Of a DNA stretch of 22,609 bases, positions 15,124-21,942 are shown in pieces. Positions within the stretch are counted from its first letter, which is position 1, and every line of letters begins with the position of its first letter. Position numbers and translations under genes: made by a program. Source of the DNA: JBDTVS01 sp040007095 (GTDB taxonomy: Bacteria; Acidobacteriota; Vicinamibacteria; Vicinamibacterales; CAVVIG01); assembly GCA_040007095.1 (NCBI GenBank), contig JBDTVS010000145.1, forward strand, positions 1-22,609. Direction: 5' to 3'. The notes under the pieces were generated by a model, which saw only the letters and a program-made list of their open reading frames with translations, did no database searches and was not told where the DNA came from.

Positions 15124-16863
15124 TCAGTCAGCGGGGACTGCGCGAGCGGTGTAGATCGTCAGTCGATCGCCGGTGGCGATGAAGCTGCCCTGAATCCTGT
15201 TCCAGGTCTGCAGCGACGCCACGCTGGTCCTGAAGATTTTGGCGATCGACGACAGCGTGTCTCCCTCGCGAACCAGATACGACACCTTCACGCGGTTGGA
15301 ATTGGTGGAATTCTGCGCCAGCAGGGGAGCCTGCGTGGAAATGGGCCGCGAATCGGCCACCGGGACGGTGCGTTCGGTCCGCGCAGCCATCAACACCGTC
15401 GCTTCGCGCGGCACCAACAGCTTCTGGCCGGCGGCGAGACGCGCATTGCTTTTCAACTCGTTGGCTTCGGCGAGATCCGACTGCGCCACGCCGAGCTTCC
15501 GGGCCACGGCCAGCAACGTCTCGCCCTTCTTGACGGTGTACCACTGCAAGGAGACCAGCTCGAGCGGTGGAGCATCCTGCAGCCGCGCCGTCACCAGTTC
15601 GCCGGTACCGGCAGGGACCTTCAACTCATAGCTCGAGTCCTTCAGCGGTGTGGTCCACCGTCGAAGCTCCGGATTCAGGGCCTGAATCTGGTCGATCGTC
15701 GTGCCGGCCCATTCCGCCACGCGCCGCAGGTCGACAGGATGCGACAGTGTGACCGCCTCGCTCTCGGGCAGGACCTCCGGTTCAACCTCGAAGCCGTATT
15801 GTGCGGGGTTGCGGGCGATGATGATCGCCGCCAGAATCATCGGCACGTACTCGCGCGTTTCGCGGGGAAGCACGGTCGGGTTGTCGGCGAGCGTCCAGAA
15901 ATCGTCGACGCCGACGCGCTTGAGGGCCTTCTGCACGCGGCCCGGACCGCCATTGTAAGACGCCAGCGCGAGGTGCCAGTCGCCGCTGAAGAGCGTGACG
16001 AGCGTTTTCAGGTATTTCGCCGCCGCAACCGTCGCCTTCGCCGGGTCCGATCGCTCGTCGATATACCAATCACTGCGGAGTCCGTTTTCGAGGCCCGTCC
16101 CGACCATGAACTGCCAGACACCTTTGGCTTTCGCTCTGGACAGTGCGTTCGGGTTGAAGGCGCTTTCGACCAACGGGACGTAGGCCAGATCGAGCGGCAG
16201 CCCTTCGGCGCGAAACACGCTCTGAATCATCGGCAGGTACTTGCTGCCCCGCTTCATCCCCGTTTCGATGAAGTCGTGGAGCCGCCCCTGAAAGAGGGCC
16301 ACATACGAGAGGACCCGCTGATTGAGCGGAATGGAGATGTCGTGCCCACTCGACGCCAGGTCGGCTTGAATCGCGCTGCGAAGCTCCTGGGCCGGCAGCG
16401 GAACATCGAACGTCGTCGACAACGCGAGCAGTTCGTCAATCGTGGCCGGTGCGGAGCGCTGCTCGGTGAAGCCATCGCCTTCGGTGAGCGCCTTCACCTC
16501 GTAGGTGCTGATTCGATCAACCAAACGATCGAAGTGCTCGCGGATTCTCGGTTCCGTCCGCCCGCCGTAGGGCGACTCCATCAGCAGGTTGAGCGCCCGA
16601 TCGAACTCCTGCTTGGCCGCCACGGCGTGGCCGAGCGCCAATTCGGCCTGGCCAGCCTTGAAATGCCGATCGGAATCGGCAATCAGGGCGAGCGCTGGGT
16701 CTTCAGCCGGCGGTGGCGCGGGTTGTGAGGGAATGCCTTGCACGTGGGGCGGGCCGGCCGGCGTGACCACCGGGGTCTTGAGACTCGAGCCACAAGCGAC
16801 CCAGGTCAACGCGAAGACGGTGAGCAGGGCGACTGTGAATCGCGACGGCAAACGTTGGACCAT
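15124..16863 (-). CDS. MltD-like membrane-bound lytic transglycosylase with LysM repeats
   Basis: A 579-residue exported enzyme that cleaves the glycan strand of peptidoglycan, forming 1,6-anhydro-muramic ends. I chose the ATG at 16863 because GGAG lies 7 bases upstream and it begins a compact lipoprotein-like signal (MVQRLPSRFTVALLTVFALTWVAC, C24). An ATG at 16908 would add 15 arginine-rich residues. The lipobox WVAC is imperfect, so lipid attachment is probable, not certain. A helical region (about 55-200) precedes the SLT domain, with catalytic glutamate E233 in VPLVESAFNP, GVWQFM (248-253) and ASYNGGPGRV (301-310). A degenerate LysM-like stretch (about 375-415) is followed by two good LysM domains (441-485, 528-572) that bind glycan. 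A strong sigma70-like promoter lies about 190-220 bases upstream. Confidence 0.92.
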   Translation of the reverse strand: MVQRLPSRFTVALLTVFALTWVACGSSLKTPVVTPAGPPHVQGIPSQPAPPPAEDPALALIADSDRHFKAGQAELALGHAVAAKQEFDRALNLLMESPYGGRTEPRIREHFDRLVDRISTYEVKALTEGDGFTEQRSAPATIDELLALSTTFDVPLPAQELRSAIQADLASSGHDISIPLNQRVLSYVALFQGRLHDFIETGMKRGSKYLPMIQSVFRAEGLPLDLAYVPLVESAFNPNALSRAKAKGVWQFMVGTGLENGLRSDWYIDERSDPAKATVAAAKYLKTLVTLFSGDWHLALASYNGGPGRVQKALKRVGVDDFWTLADNPTVLPRETREYVPMILAAIIIARNPAQYGFEVEPEVLPESEAVTLSHPVDLRRVAEWAGTTIDQIQALNPELRRWTTPLKDSSYELKVPAGTGELVTARLQDAPPLELVSLQWYTVKKGETLLAVARKLGVAQSDLAEANELKSNARLAAGQKLLVPREATVLMAARTERTVPVADSRPISTQAPLLAQNSTNSNRVKVSYLVREGDTLSSIAKIFRTSVASLQTWNRIQGSFIATGDRLTIYTARAVPAD

Positions 16864-17054
16864 CCGGGCGCTCCGCGACCGCGCCTGACGCCTTCGCGTC
16901 CGACGCATCGTAAGTCGCCCCCTTCGGCGGGGGCGGCACGTCCTTTTCGAGCTCAGTGTTCAGAGATCGCGAAGGCCGTGTTCGTCACGCGGGAGGTGAA
17001 ACCCCCGCCTTATCATTCCGAGACCAACGCCTCGAAATGCCTATGGGTTGACGC

Positions 17055-17083
17055 AGTCTAGCATCGCCTCCAGGGACGGTCAA
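17055..17083 (-). promoter_or_regulatory. Sigma70-type promoter for the MltD-like gene
   Basis: On the minus strand TTGACC (17083-17078, five of six matches) and TAGACT (17060-17055, four of six) are separated by exactly 17 bases. It is the best promoter match I found in the window. It makes the transglycosylase an independent unit rather than the tail of the microcompartment operon. Transcription would start near 17048. Confidence 0.6.
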
Positions 17084-17113
17084 CACTAAACCCAAGCAGT
17101 TCAGTGTTTAGTG
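17084..17113. repeat. 8-bp inverted repeat abutting the -35 element
   Basis: CACTAAAC (17084-17091) and GTTTAGTG (17106-17113) are perfect complements separated by 14 bases, and the first arm touches the -35 hexamer of the promoter. The AT-rich arms are unlike the surroundings. This is a good position for a dimeric regulator; a role as a hairpin ending the upstream operon is the alternative. Confidence 0.45.
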
Positions 17114-17210
17114 CCCACATGCCGGGTTCAAGCCCACCGGATTTCAGCCGGTCAGCTTTCCTGCTCCGACCGGCCGCGAGAGACGGTTCGCACCAACGAG
17201 CACGTGGGCA
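17112..17210 (-). other. Possible structured RNA element in the 3' region of the microcompartment operon
   Basis: TGCCCAC and GTGGGCA (17112-17118, 17204-17210) can close a 99-base domain with seven pairs. Inside, GCCGGTC/GACCGGC (17147-17153 with 17168-17174, plus an inner AGC/GCT) forms one hairpin. ACCGG/CCGGT (17136-17140 with 17148-17152) forms another that uses the same bases, so the two exclude each other. There is no T-run. It begins 8 bases after the dehydrogenase stop codon. GC-rich DNA folds easily, so this needs covariation support. Confidence 0.3.
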
Positions 17211-17218
17211 TCGTGCGA

Positions 17219-18994
17219 TCAGCCGCGCCATGGCGCCACCGTCAGTACCCCATGCTGTTCGGCGAGATCGCGCGCCGCCGGTGTGACGATCGCGCGTTCA
17301 GCCACCAGCAACTTGTGTCCCGCTCGGATTGCGAGTCTGACGTCTTCTTCACAGACGAACTCCAGCGCGATTTGGTTGGCAGCTTGGTTGGCCGCTTGGT
17401 TGGCCGCTACGGGGCTGGCAGTCTGTGTGTCCCGCGGTTCCGCACGAAATCCTCTCGACCCGAGGAAGTCGTCGATGCGCCGGGCCAGGGCATCTGCCGA
17501 GATGCCGGCCTCTGCCGACGGCCGATTCGAACCAGCCGGCAGGCGAACCCCCGCCGCGTTGTTCGCCGGACGCTCGACGTTGGACGCTTCACTGCGCGAC
17601 GCGGCTTCGAACCGATTGGCTACCGATATCACTTCATACGCGAGGCGCTTGACGTTGAGGAGGTGACGCGGGGAGATATTGTCGGACGTGATGTTCCCGC
17701 CGTAACCTCCGCAGCCAAGCGTCATTGCCGGATCGAGACCGGTGGTGAGTCCGATCGACCCGTGCGTAGTCGGCGAGTTGACGATAATTCTGAAGGCGGG
17801 CTTCTTGAGGCCGAATTCCAGGATCACCTGGTCGTTCTGGGAATGGATGGACATCGTGTGTCCCATTCCCCCGTATCGCAGGATCTGTTTGCAGCGCTCG
17901 CAGCCCTCGTGCCAGTCCCGGACCACGTAAAAAGACAGAACCGGACAGAGCTTCTCGATCGACAGCGGATAATCCCGGCCGACGCCGTCGAGCGGAGCCA
18001 CGAGAATCCGCGTGGAGGGCGGCACCGTGATGCCGCACTGCGCGGCGATGAAGGGCGCCGACTTGCCGACCAGCGTCGGGTTGGGCAGCCGCTGCGGGGT
18101 GACCAGAACCTTGGCCACGGCTTCCATTTCGGCCTTCGACAGGAAGTAGGCGTCCTGAGCCTCGAATTCGCGCTTGACGTCGGCGGCAATCGGCTCGTCC
18201 ACAACGACCGAGTTCTCCGAGGAGCAGAGCAGACCGTTGTCGAACGTCTTCCCGGTGACGACGTCGCGGACGGCTTTCTTGATATTTGCGGTCCGCTCGA
18301 TGAAGGCGGGCGCGTTGCCAGGGCCGACTCCGTACGCCGGCTTGCCCGCACTGTACGCGGCGCGCACCAGCCCCATGCCGCCGGTCGCCAGGATGACCGC
18401 TACGTCGCGGTGCTTCATCAGCTCCTGCGTGCCCTCGAGCGTGACGGTCGTCATCCAGTTGATCGCGCCGGCCGGGGCGCCGGCGCGGCGCGCCGCCTCG
18501 TCCATCACCTCCGCCACGCGAGTGATGCACTTGACCGCCGAGGGGTGCGGGCTCAGCACAATCGCGCATCGGGCCTTGATCGCGATGAGAATCTTGTAAA
18601 TCGCCGTCGAGGTCGGGTTGGTGGACGGCACCACGCCAGCGACCACGCCGAATGGCTCCGCGATCTCGATGACCCGCCGATCGTCGTGGCGCGCGATGAC
18701 GCCAACGGTCTTCATCGGCCGGATGAAATCGTACACCCGCTGCGCCGCGAACAGATTCTTCTGAATCTTGTCGGCGACCACTCCAAAACCGGTCTCTTCA
18801 ACCGCCAGCCGAGCGAACGACTCGGCCTGACCGGCCGCCGCGGCCGCCATGGCATCGACGATGGCATCGATGTGCGGCTGATCGAATTCGGCGAGTTGCA
18901 GCCACGCAGCCTTCGCCCGGCGGGCGAGCGCGCGAGCCTCGGCGATGGACGCCAGGTCCCGGTCGGCTGGAGCCGATGAGCTTCGCTCGGCCAA
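17219..18994 (-). CDS. Acylating aldehyde dehydrogenase (SucD/PduP/EutE-like) with extended C-terminus, microcompartment-associated
   Basis: A 591-residue enzyme expected to convert an aldehyde, NAD+ and CoA to acyl-CoA and NADH inside a bacterial microcompartment. The dehydrogenase domain (about 15-460) follows SucD/PduP closely, with VLSPHPSAVKC (146-156), GGMGLVRAAYSAGKPAYGVGPGN (205-227), catalytic C257 in FDNGLLCSSENSV, and LGCGGYGGN (426-434). The family usually ends near 460-500. Here a variable linker leads to an amphipathic helix GISADALARRIDDFLGSRG (497-515), which looks like an encapsulation peptide. An AANQ repeat follows, then a tail (544-585) with EEDVRLAIRAG and IVTPAARDLAEQHG, reminiscent of the ITP-x-AR segment of EutQ/EutT. 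Translation appears to start at TTG right after an in-frame TAG, with GGTGGG 7 bases upstream. It follows the BMC shell gene by 68 bases on the same strand. The aldehyde substrate is unknown. Confidence 0.92.
   Translation of the reverse strand: MAERSSSAPADRDLASIAEARALARRAKAAWLQLAEFDQPHIDAIVDAMAAAAAGQAESFARLAVEETGFGVVADKIQKNLFAAQRVYDFIRPMKTVGVIARHDDRRVIEIAEPFGVVAGVVPSTNPTSTAIYKILIAIKARCAIVLSPHPSAVKCITRVAEVMDEAARRAGAPAGAINWMTTVTLEGTQELMKHRDVAVILATGGMGLVRAAYSAGKPAYGVGPGNAPAFIERTANIKKAVRDVVTGKTFDNGLLCSSENSVVVDEPIAADVKREFEAQDAYFLSKAEMEAVAKVLVTPQRLPNPTLVGKSAPFIAAQCGITVPPSTRILVAPLDGVGRDYPLSIEKLCPVLSFYVVRDWHEGCERCKQILRYGGMGHTMSIHSQNDQVILEFGLKKPAFRIIVNSPTTHGSIGLTTGLDPAMTLGCGGYGGNITSDNISPRHLLNVKRLAYEVISVANRFEAASRSEASNVERPANNAAGVRLPAGSNRPSAEAGISADALARRIDDFLGSRGFRAEPRDTQTASPVAANQAANQAANQIALEFVCEEDVRLAIRAGHKLLVAERAIVTPAARDLAEQHGVLTVAPWRG
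17371..17406 (-). repeat. Tandem 12-bp repeat (three units) coding AANQ
   Basis: Three 12-base units (TTTGGTTGGCAG, then two copies of CTTGGTTGGCCG on the plus strand) encode the repeated tetrapeptide AANQ in the linker of the dehydrogenase. The number of units probably varies between strains. Confidence 0.75.
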
Positions 18995-19062
18995 CTAGAG
19001 GCCCACCATTTCTCCGGCCGCGACGACGGCGCGACCGCTGGTAGTCCCGAGGAGACAGTCCA

Positions 19063-19341
19063 CTAGGGGGCCTTTGGCAGGATCTTCTCGACCTCTGCGT
19101 GCGGACGGGGAATCACGTGGACCGCCACCAGCTCGCCCACGCGGCGAGCGGCGGCAGCGCCGGCATCGGTGGCCGCCTTCACCGCGCCGACATCGCCCCG
19201 GACCATGACCGTGACATAGCCCTGACCGATGTATTCCTTCCCGATCAGAACGACATTGGCCGTCTTGACCATGGCATCGGAGGCCTCGACGGCGCCGATG
19301 AGGCCCTTGGTTTCAATCATGCCGAGCGCGTCAAGTGACAT
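19063..19341 (-). CDS. BMC-domain hexameric shell protein (PduA/CcmK type, BMC-H)
   Basis: A 92-residue single BMC domain; six copies form the flat hexagonal tiles of microcompartment shells. The start MSLDALGMIETKGLIGAVEASDAM is standard, so I use the ATG at 19341; the frame is open further upstream but that part lies opposite the glycosyltransferase gene and does not look like protein. Numbering matches PduA: edge lysine K26, VRGDVGAVKAATDAG (47-61), and the R79-P80-H81 edge motif in HVIPRPH. The pore loop reads IGQG (38-41), with glutamine at position 40 where canonical hexamers usually have serine or glycine. It is first in a two-gene unit with an acylating aldehyde dehydrogenase. No ribosome binding site is obvious. 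Its stop codon is TAG. Confidence 0.95.
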   Translation of the reverse strand: MSLDALGMIETKGLIGAVEASDAMVKTANVVLIGKEYIGQGYVTVMVRGDVGAVKAATDAGAAAARRVGELVAVHVIPRPHAEVEKILPKAP

Positions 19342-19361
19342 CTGCCGCGAACTGTAGCAGA

Positions 19362-19389
19362 TTGGCCCGGCTGGAAAAAGGGGTACGAT
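19362..19389 (+). promoter_or_regulatory. Possible promoter for the GT39 gene
   Basis: TTGGCC (19362-19367) and TACGAT (19384-19389) are 16 bases apart within the 60-base gap shared with the divergent BMC gene. Each hexamer matches about four of six consensus bases. The predicted start lies only about 5-6 bases before the ATG at 19402, which would mean an almost leaderless mRNA. Confidence 0.3.
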
Positions 19390-19401
19390 GGCGCCCATTC
19401 G

Positions 19402-20997
19402 ATGAAGCCGTTTCGGTTGTTGACTCTCGCGGTCTTCGCGGCGGCAACCCTGCCGCGCCTCGCGCATCGCGGGATGTTCGTCGACGGCGTCACTTACGCA
19501 TCGATTGCGCGCAATCTCGCGCAGGGCCGGGGCAGCTTCTGGTCCCCCGCGTACACCGCCACGCTCTACCCGCAGTTTCACGAACACCCGCCGCTCGGCT
19601 TCTGGCTCCAATCGCTGTGGTTTCGCGTCTTCGGCGATCACTTGTTCGTCGAGCGGTTGTATGCGCTGATGGTCGGTCTCGCGACAGCCGCTCTGATCGC
19701 GGCGATTTATCGCCAGTTGCACGCCGACACCTTACCCGAGGCATCACCGCTCGGCGTTGGCAACGAACTTCCAGGGCCGGGGCCGGAAACGCGTGCTCAG
19801 CATCGAAGCGGAGCCGGCGTCGGTCCGTCCCGTTCGAAGATGAGACGGGATGAGCAGCGTCTGGCCAGCGCTGGGAACCAGCGCAATCGTCATGGCAGTC
19901 CGCGTCAAGCGGCCGACCTGGCTTGGTTGCCGGTCCTTCTCTGGATCGCGGTGCCGGTGGTGTCGTGGGCAATGGTGGGCAACATGCTCGAGACCACCGT
20001 CGCGCTCTTTACGACTGCCGCCGTGGCGGCCGCGGTGAAGGCGGTGCTTCAGAGCGGGAGTGGGGCAAGGCCCCCTGCATCGGCGGTAGCCTGGAGCGTA
20101 CTATCGGGATTGGGCGTCGTCGGCGCCAGCCTGACAAAGGGCCCGGTAGGACTCTTTCCCCTCGCGGCACCGGCCATGCTCTTGCTGCTGCCGAATGGGC
20201 GTCGCGTCTGGCGTCTTCCGCTCGTGCAATGGACCACGGTAATCGTGTGCGCGTTGCTGTTATGGGAGTGGGGCACCGCACGGGCAAGTCTGACCGAGTA
20301 CTTCAATCAACAGGTGATGGCGGCGCTGGCCGGCGAACGCGAGGTGAGCCGCAGCTCGTTCACCATCGTGAAGGCACTATTACAAGGGGTGATGCTGCCG
20401 ATGCTTGCCGCCGGCATGCTCGCGGTGGCGGCGGCGGGGCGGTGGGTTGCGCCGTCGCACGACGCTCGGTCCCGAGCGGTCGTGTTCTTGCTCATGGGTT
20501 TGGCGGGGACGCTGCCAATCCTTGTGAGCACCAAGCAGGCTGGCCACTATCTCGTGCCGGCCGTGCCGCTGTTCACGTTGGCGACCGCCCTTGCCGTCGG
20601 TCCGACGGCGATGGCGGCCGCACAGAGGCTCGGCACCCAAGGGTGGCGGACCATATTGAATATCGCGACCGGACTCGTCGTGCTCGGCACGGTGGCGGGG
20701 TCACTTGCCCCCGGGCTGGGGCGAGACCGCGAGAGGCTTGCTGACCTCGACGCGTTGGCAGCGGCCGTGCCGCTCGGCCAGATCGTCGGCCTTTGTCCAG
20801 AGTCGAACAGCGATTGGGGGCTGCATGCGTGGTTTGAGCGGCAATTCCGCGTGAGTCTGGACGCGGCGGACGGTGCGCGACGCGACTGGTTCCTCGAAAC
20901 GGAGCGGGCGAAGGGCGCCTGTGTTCCAGCTGCCTGTACCGCCGCGACCGACCCCCGGCGACCGCTCGTCCTGATGAAGTGTCGGCGAGCCGACTGA
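19402..20997 (+). CDS. GT39/ArnT-type membrane glycosyltransferase
   Basis: A 531-residue polytopic protein of the PMT/ArnT (GT-C fold) group, which transfers sugars from polyprenyl-phosphate donors on the outer face of the cytoplasmic membrane. The first extracellular loop carries the conserved acidic residue in GMFVDGVTYASIARNLAQG (D28) and the family signature F-x-EHPPLGFWLQ (59-70). About ten or more hydrophobic helices follow, with SLTKGPVGLFPL (243-254) and KQAGHYLVPAVPLF (378-391) matching conserved family blocks. A short soluble C-terminal part ends at 531. Residues about 108-172 form a hydrophilic, Gly/Pro/Arg-rich insertion between two membrane helices that is out of character. No Shine-Dalgarno is visible before the ATG. 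Acceptor (protein, lipid A or other glycan) cannot be told. Confidence 0.88.
   Translation: MKPFRLLTLAVFAAATLPRLAHRGMFVDGVTYASIARNLAQGRGSFWSPAYTATLYPQFHEHPPLGFWLQSLWFRVFGDHLFVERLYALMVGLATAALIAAIYRQLHADTLPEASPLGVGNELPGPGPETRAQHRSGAGVGPSRSKMRRDEQRLASAGNQRNRHGSPRQAADLAWLPVLLWIAVPVVSWAMVGNMLETTVALFTTAAVAAAVKAVLQSGSGARPPASAVAWSVLSGLGVVGASLTKGPVGLFPLAAPAMLLLLPNGRRVWRLPLVQWTTVIVCALLLWEWGTARASLTEYFNQQVMAALAGEREVSRSSFTIVKALLQGVMLPMLAAGMLAVAAAGRWVAPSHDARSRAVVFLLMGLAGTLPILVSTKQAGHYLVPAVPLFTLATALAVGPTAMAAAQRLGTQGWRTILNIATGLVVLGTVAGSLAPGLGRDRERLADLDALAAAVPLGQIVGLCPESNSDWGLHAWFERQFRVSLDAADGARRDWFLETERAKGACVPAACTAATDPRRPLVLMKCRRAD
19723..19917 (+). repeat. Probable in-frame palindrome-rich insertion within the GT39 gene
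   Basis: About 195 bases encode a hydrophilic stretch with odd composition between two membrane helices. The DNA is full of short palindromes, including TCCCGT/ACGGGA (19828-19833 with 19845-19850). This is the pattern left by a small palindromic element inserted in frame, but I see only one copy here, so it is a suggestion. Confidence 0.3.
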
Positions 20998-21015
20998 TTG
21001 AAGGTAGTCTGACCG

Positions 21016-21021
21016 TATAAT
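21016..21021 (+). promoter_or_regulatory. Perfect -10 hexamer upstream of the lipoprotein gene
   Basis: TATAAT is an exact -10 consensus in GC-rich DNA. The -35 region at normal spacing (CTGATT or ACTGAT) is poor. A start near 21028 would leave a leader of about 30 bases for the ATG at 21058. Confidence 0.45.
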
Positions 21022-21057
21022 GGACACGTTCCAGTGACGCTTCGCCTCAAACTGACC

Positions 21058-21942
21058 ATGAACATCACGAAAGCGGTTGTTGTGCTCGTTATCGCCGCGG
21101 CGTCGGTCGCGAGCTGCCGGCGTAAGGAAGCGCCGCCGCCGCCCGTCGCCACGCCCAGCGTGACGCTCAGCCACGACAGAGTGCCGCTCGGCAGCCCGGT
21201 CGACATCACCTACCGGTTTGAAGTGGCGCCAGACGCGCCCGCGTTTACGGAGGATTTTCGCGTCTTCGTGGGCGTGGTTGATCCGGACGAAGAGTTGATG
21301 TGGACCGACGATCACGATCCGGACGTGTCGACCAGGACGTGGAAGCCGGGGCAAAAGCTGGAGTATACGCGGACAGTCTTCGTTCCGGTCTACCCGTATG
21401 TGGGCGATGCGTCGATTCACATGGGGCTGTATTCGCCGACCACCAAGAAGCGCTTGTCGCTTTCAGGTCAGGATGTAGGACAACGCGCCTACAAAGTGGG
21501 GAAGCTCCAACTGCTGCCGCAGACCGAAAACGTCTTCACCGTCTACAAAGAGGGGTGGCACGGTCCCGAGACCGCCCTCGACAACGCGGCCGTCGAATGG
21601 CAGTGGACCAAGAAGACGGGGACGCTCGCGTTCAGAAATCCCAAGAAGGACAGCTTGTTCTACTTGGACATCGATAATCCCAGCACGACTTTCCCGGACG
21701 GACAACAAATCCAGGTCACGCTCGGAGACCAGGTCGTCAGCGACTTCATGCTGCCGCCGGCCAGACGGTCGCTGCACAAGATTCTGTTGTCCACCACACA
21801 GCTTGGCACAGAGGACATGGCCGAGTTGCGGATTGGCGTCGACAAGACATTCGTGCCGGCACTTCAACCGGGCTCGACCAACAAAGATCCCCGCGAGCTT
21901 GGTGTTCGGGTCTTTCATGCGTTTATCGAACCCAAGAAATAA
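21058..21942 (+). CDS. Putative lipoprotein, unrecognised beta-rich exported protein
   Basis: A 294-residue protein of unknown function. The ATG at 21058 starts a lipoprotein signal MNITKAVVVLVIAAASVASC with lipobox VASC and an arginine/lysine pair after the cysteine. A GTG at 21034 in the same frame would add eight residues, but the -10 at 21016-21021 would leave it almost no leader. After a proline linker (APPPPVATP), the mature part reads as a beta-sandwich. First come YRFEVAPDAPAF, DFRVFVGVVDPDEELMWTDDHDPD and KPGQKLEYTRTVFVPVYPYVGDASIHMGLYSP; then a second half with WHGPETALDNAAVEWQWTKKTGTLAFRNP, which looks like a carbohydrate-binding or cohesin-like module. I do not recognise a catalytic motif. 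It follows the GT39 gene by about 60 bases and overlaps the next gene by 26 bases, so a shared envelope-glycan role is plausible. Confidence 0.78.
   Translation: MNITKAVVVLVIAAASVASCRRKEAPPPPVATPSVTLSHDRVPLGSPVDITYRFEVAPDAPAFTEDFRVFVGVVDPDEELMWTDDHDPDVSTRTWKPGQKLEYTRTVFVPVYPYVGDASIHMGLYSPTTKKRLSLSGQDVGQRAYKVGKLQLLPQTENVFTVYKEGWHGPETALDNAAVEWQWTKKTGTLAFRNPKKDSLFYLDIDNPSTTFPDGQQIQVTLGDQVVSDFMLPPARRSLHKILLSTTQLGTEDMAELRIGVDKTFVPALQPGSTNKDPRELGVRVFHAFIEPKK

Larger units (their letters stand above)
16864..17218. other. Region between the transglycosylase and aldehyde dehydrogenase genes (355 bp)
   Basis: No coding sequence is supported. From right to left on the minus strand it holds a 99-base segment with alternative hairpins directly after the dehydrogenase stop, a palindrome, a good promoter, and a leader of about 140-185 bases for the transglycosylase gene. 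Confidence 0.5.

Noticed and set aside
17136..17152. A tRNA anticodon-arm look-alike (ACCGG and CCGGT around a 7-base loop; GAA anticodon on the minus strand) near a GGTTCAAGCCC reminiscent of a T arm.
   Set aside because: At tRNA spacing the acceptor positions (CGCGGCC and CACTAAA) do not pair, and the T-arm-like sequence is on the wrong strand and side.
10442..17210. Shared TGCCCACGT-like arms in the cold-shock terminator and the 17112-17210 element, as copies of one dispersed repeat.
   Set aside because: Only 7-9 bases are shared and the interiors differ completely; this is probably chance in GC-rich sequence.
19342..19722. Extension of the BMC shell protein to 219 residues.
   Set aside because: The extra part lies opposite the first codons of the GT39 gene, has no domain, and single-BMC proteins of this type begin at MSLDALGMIE.
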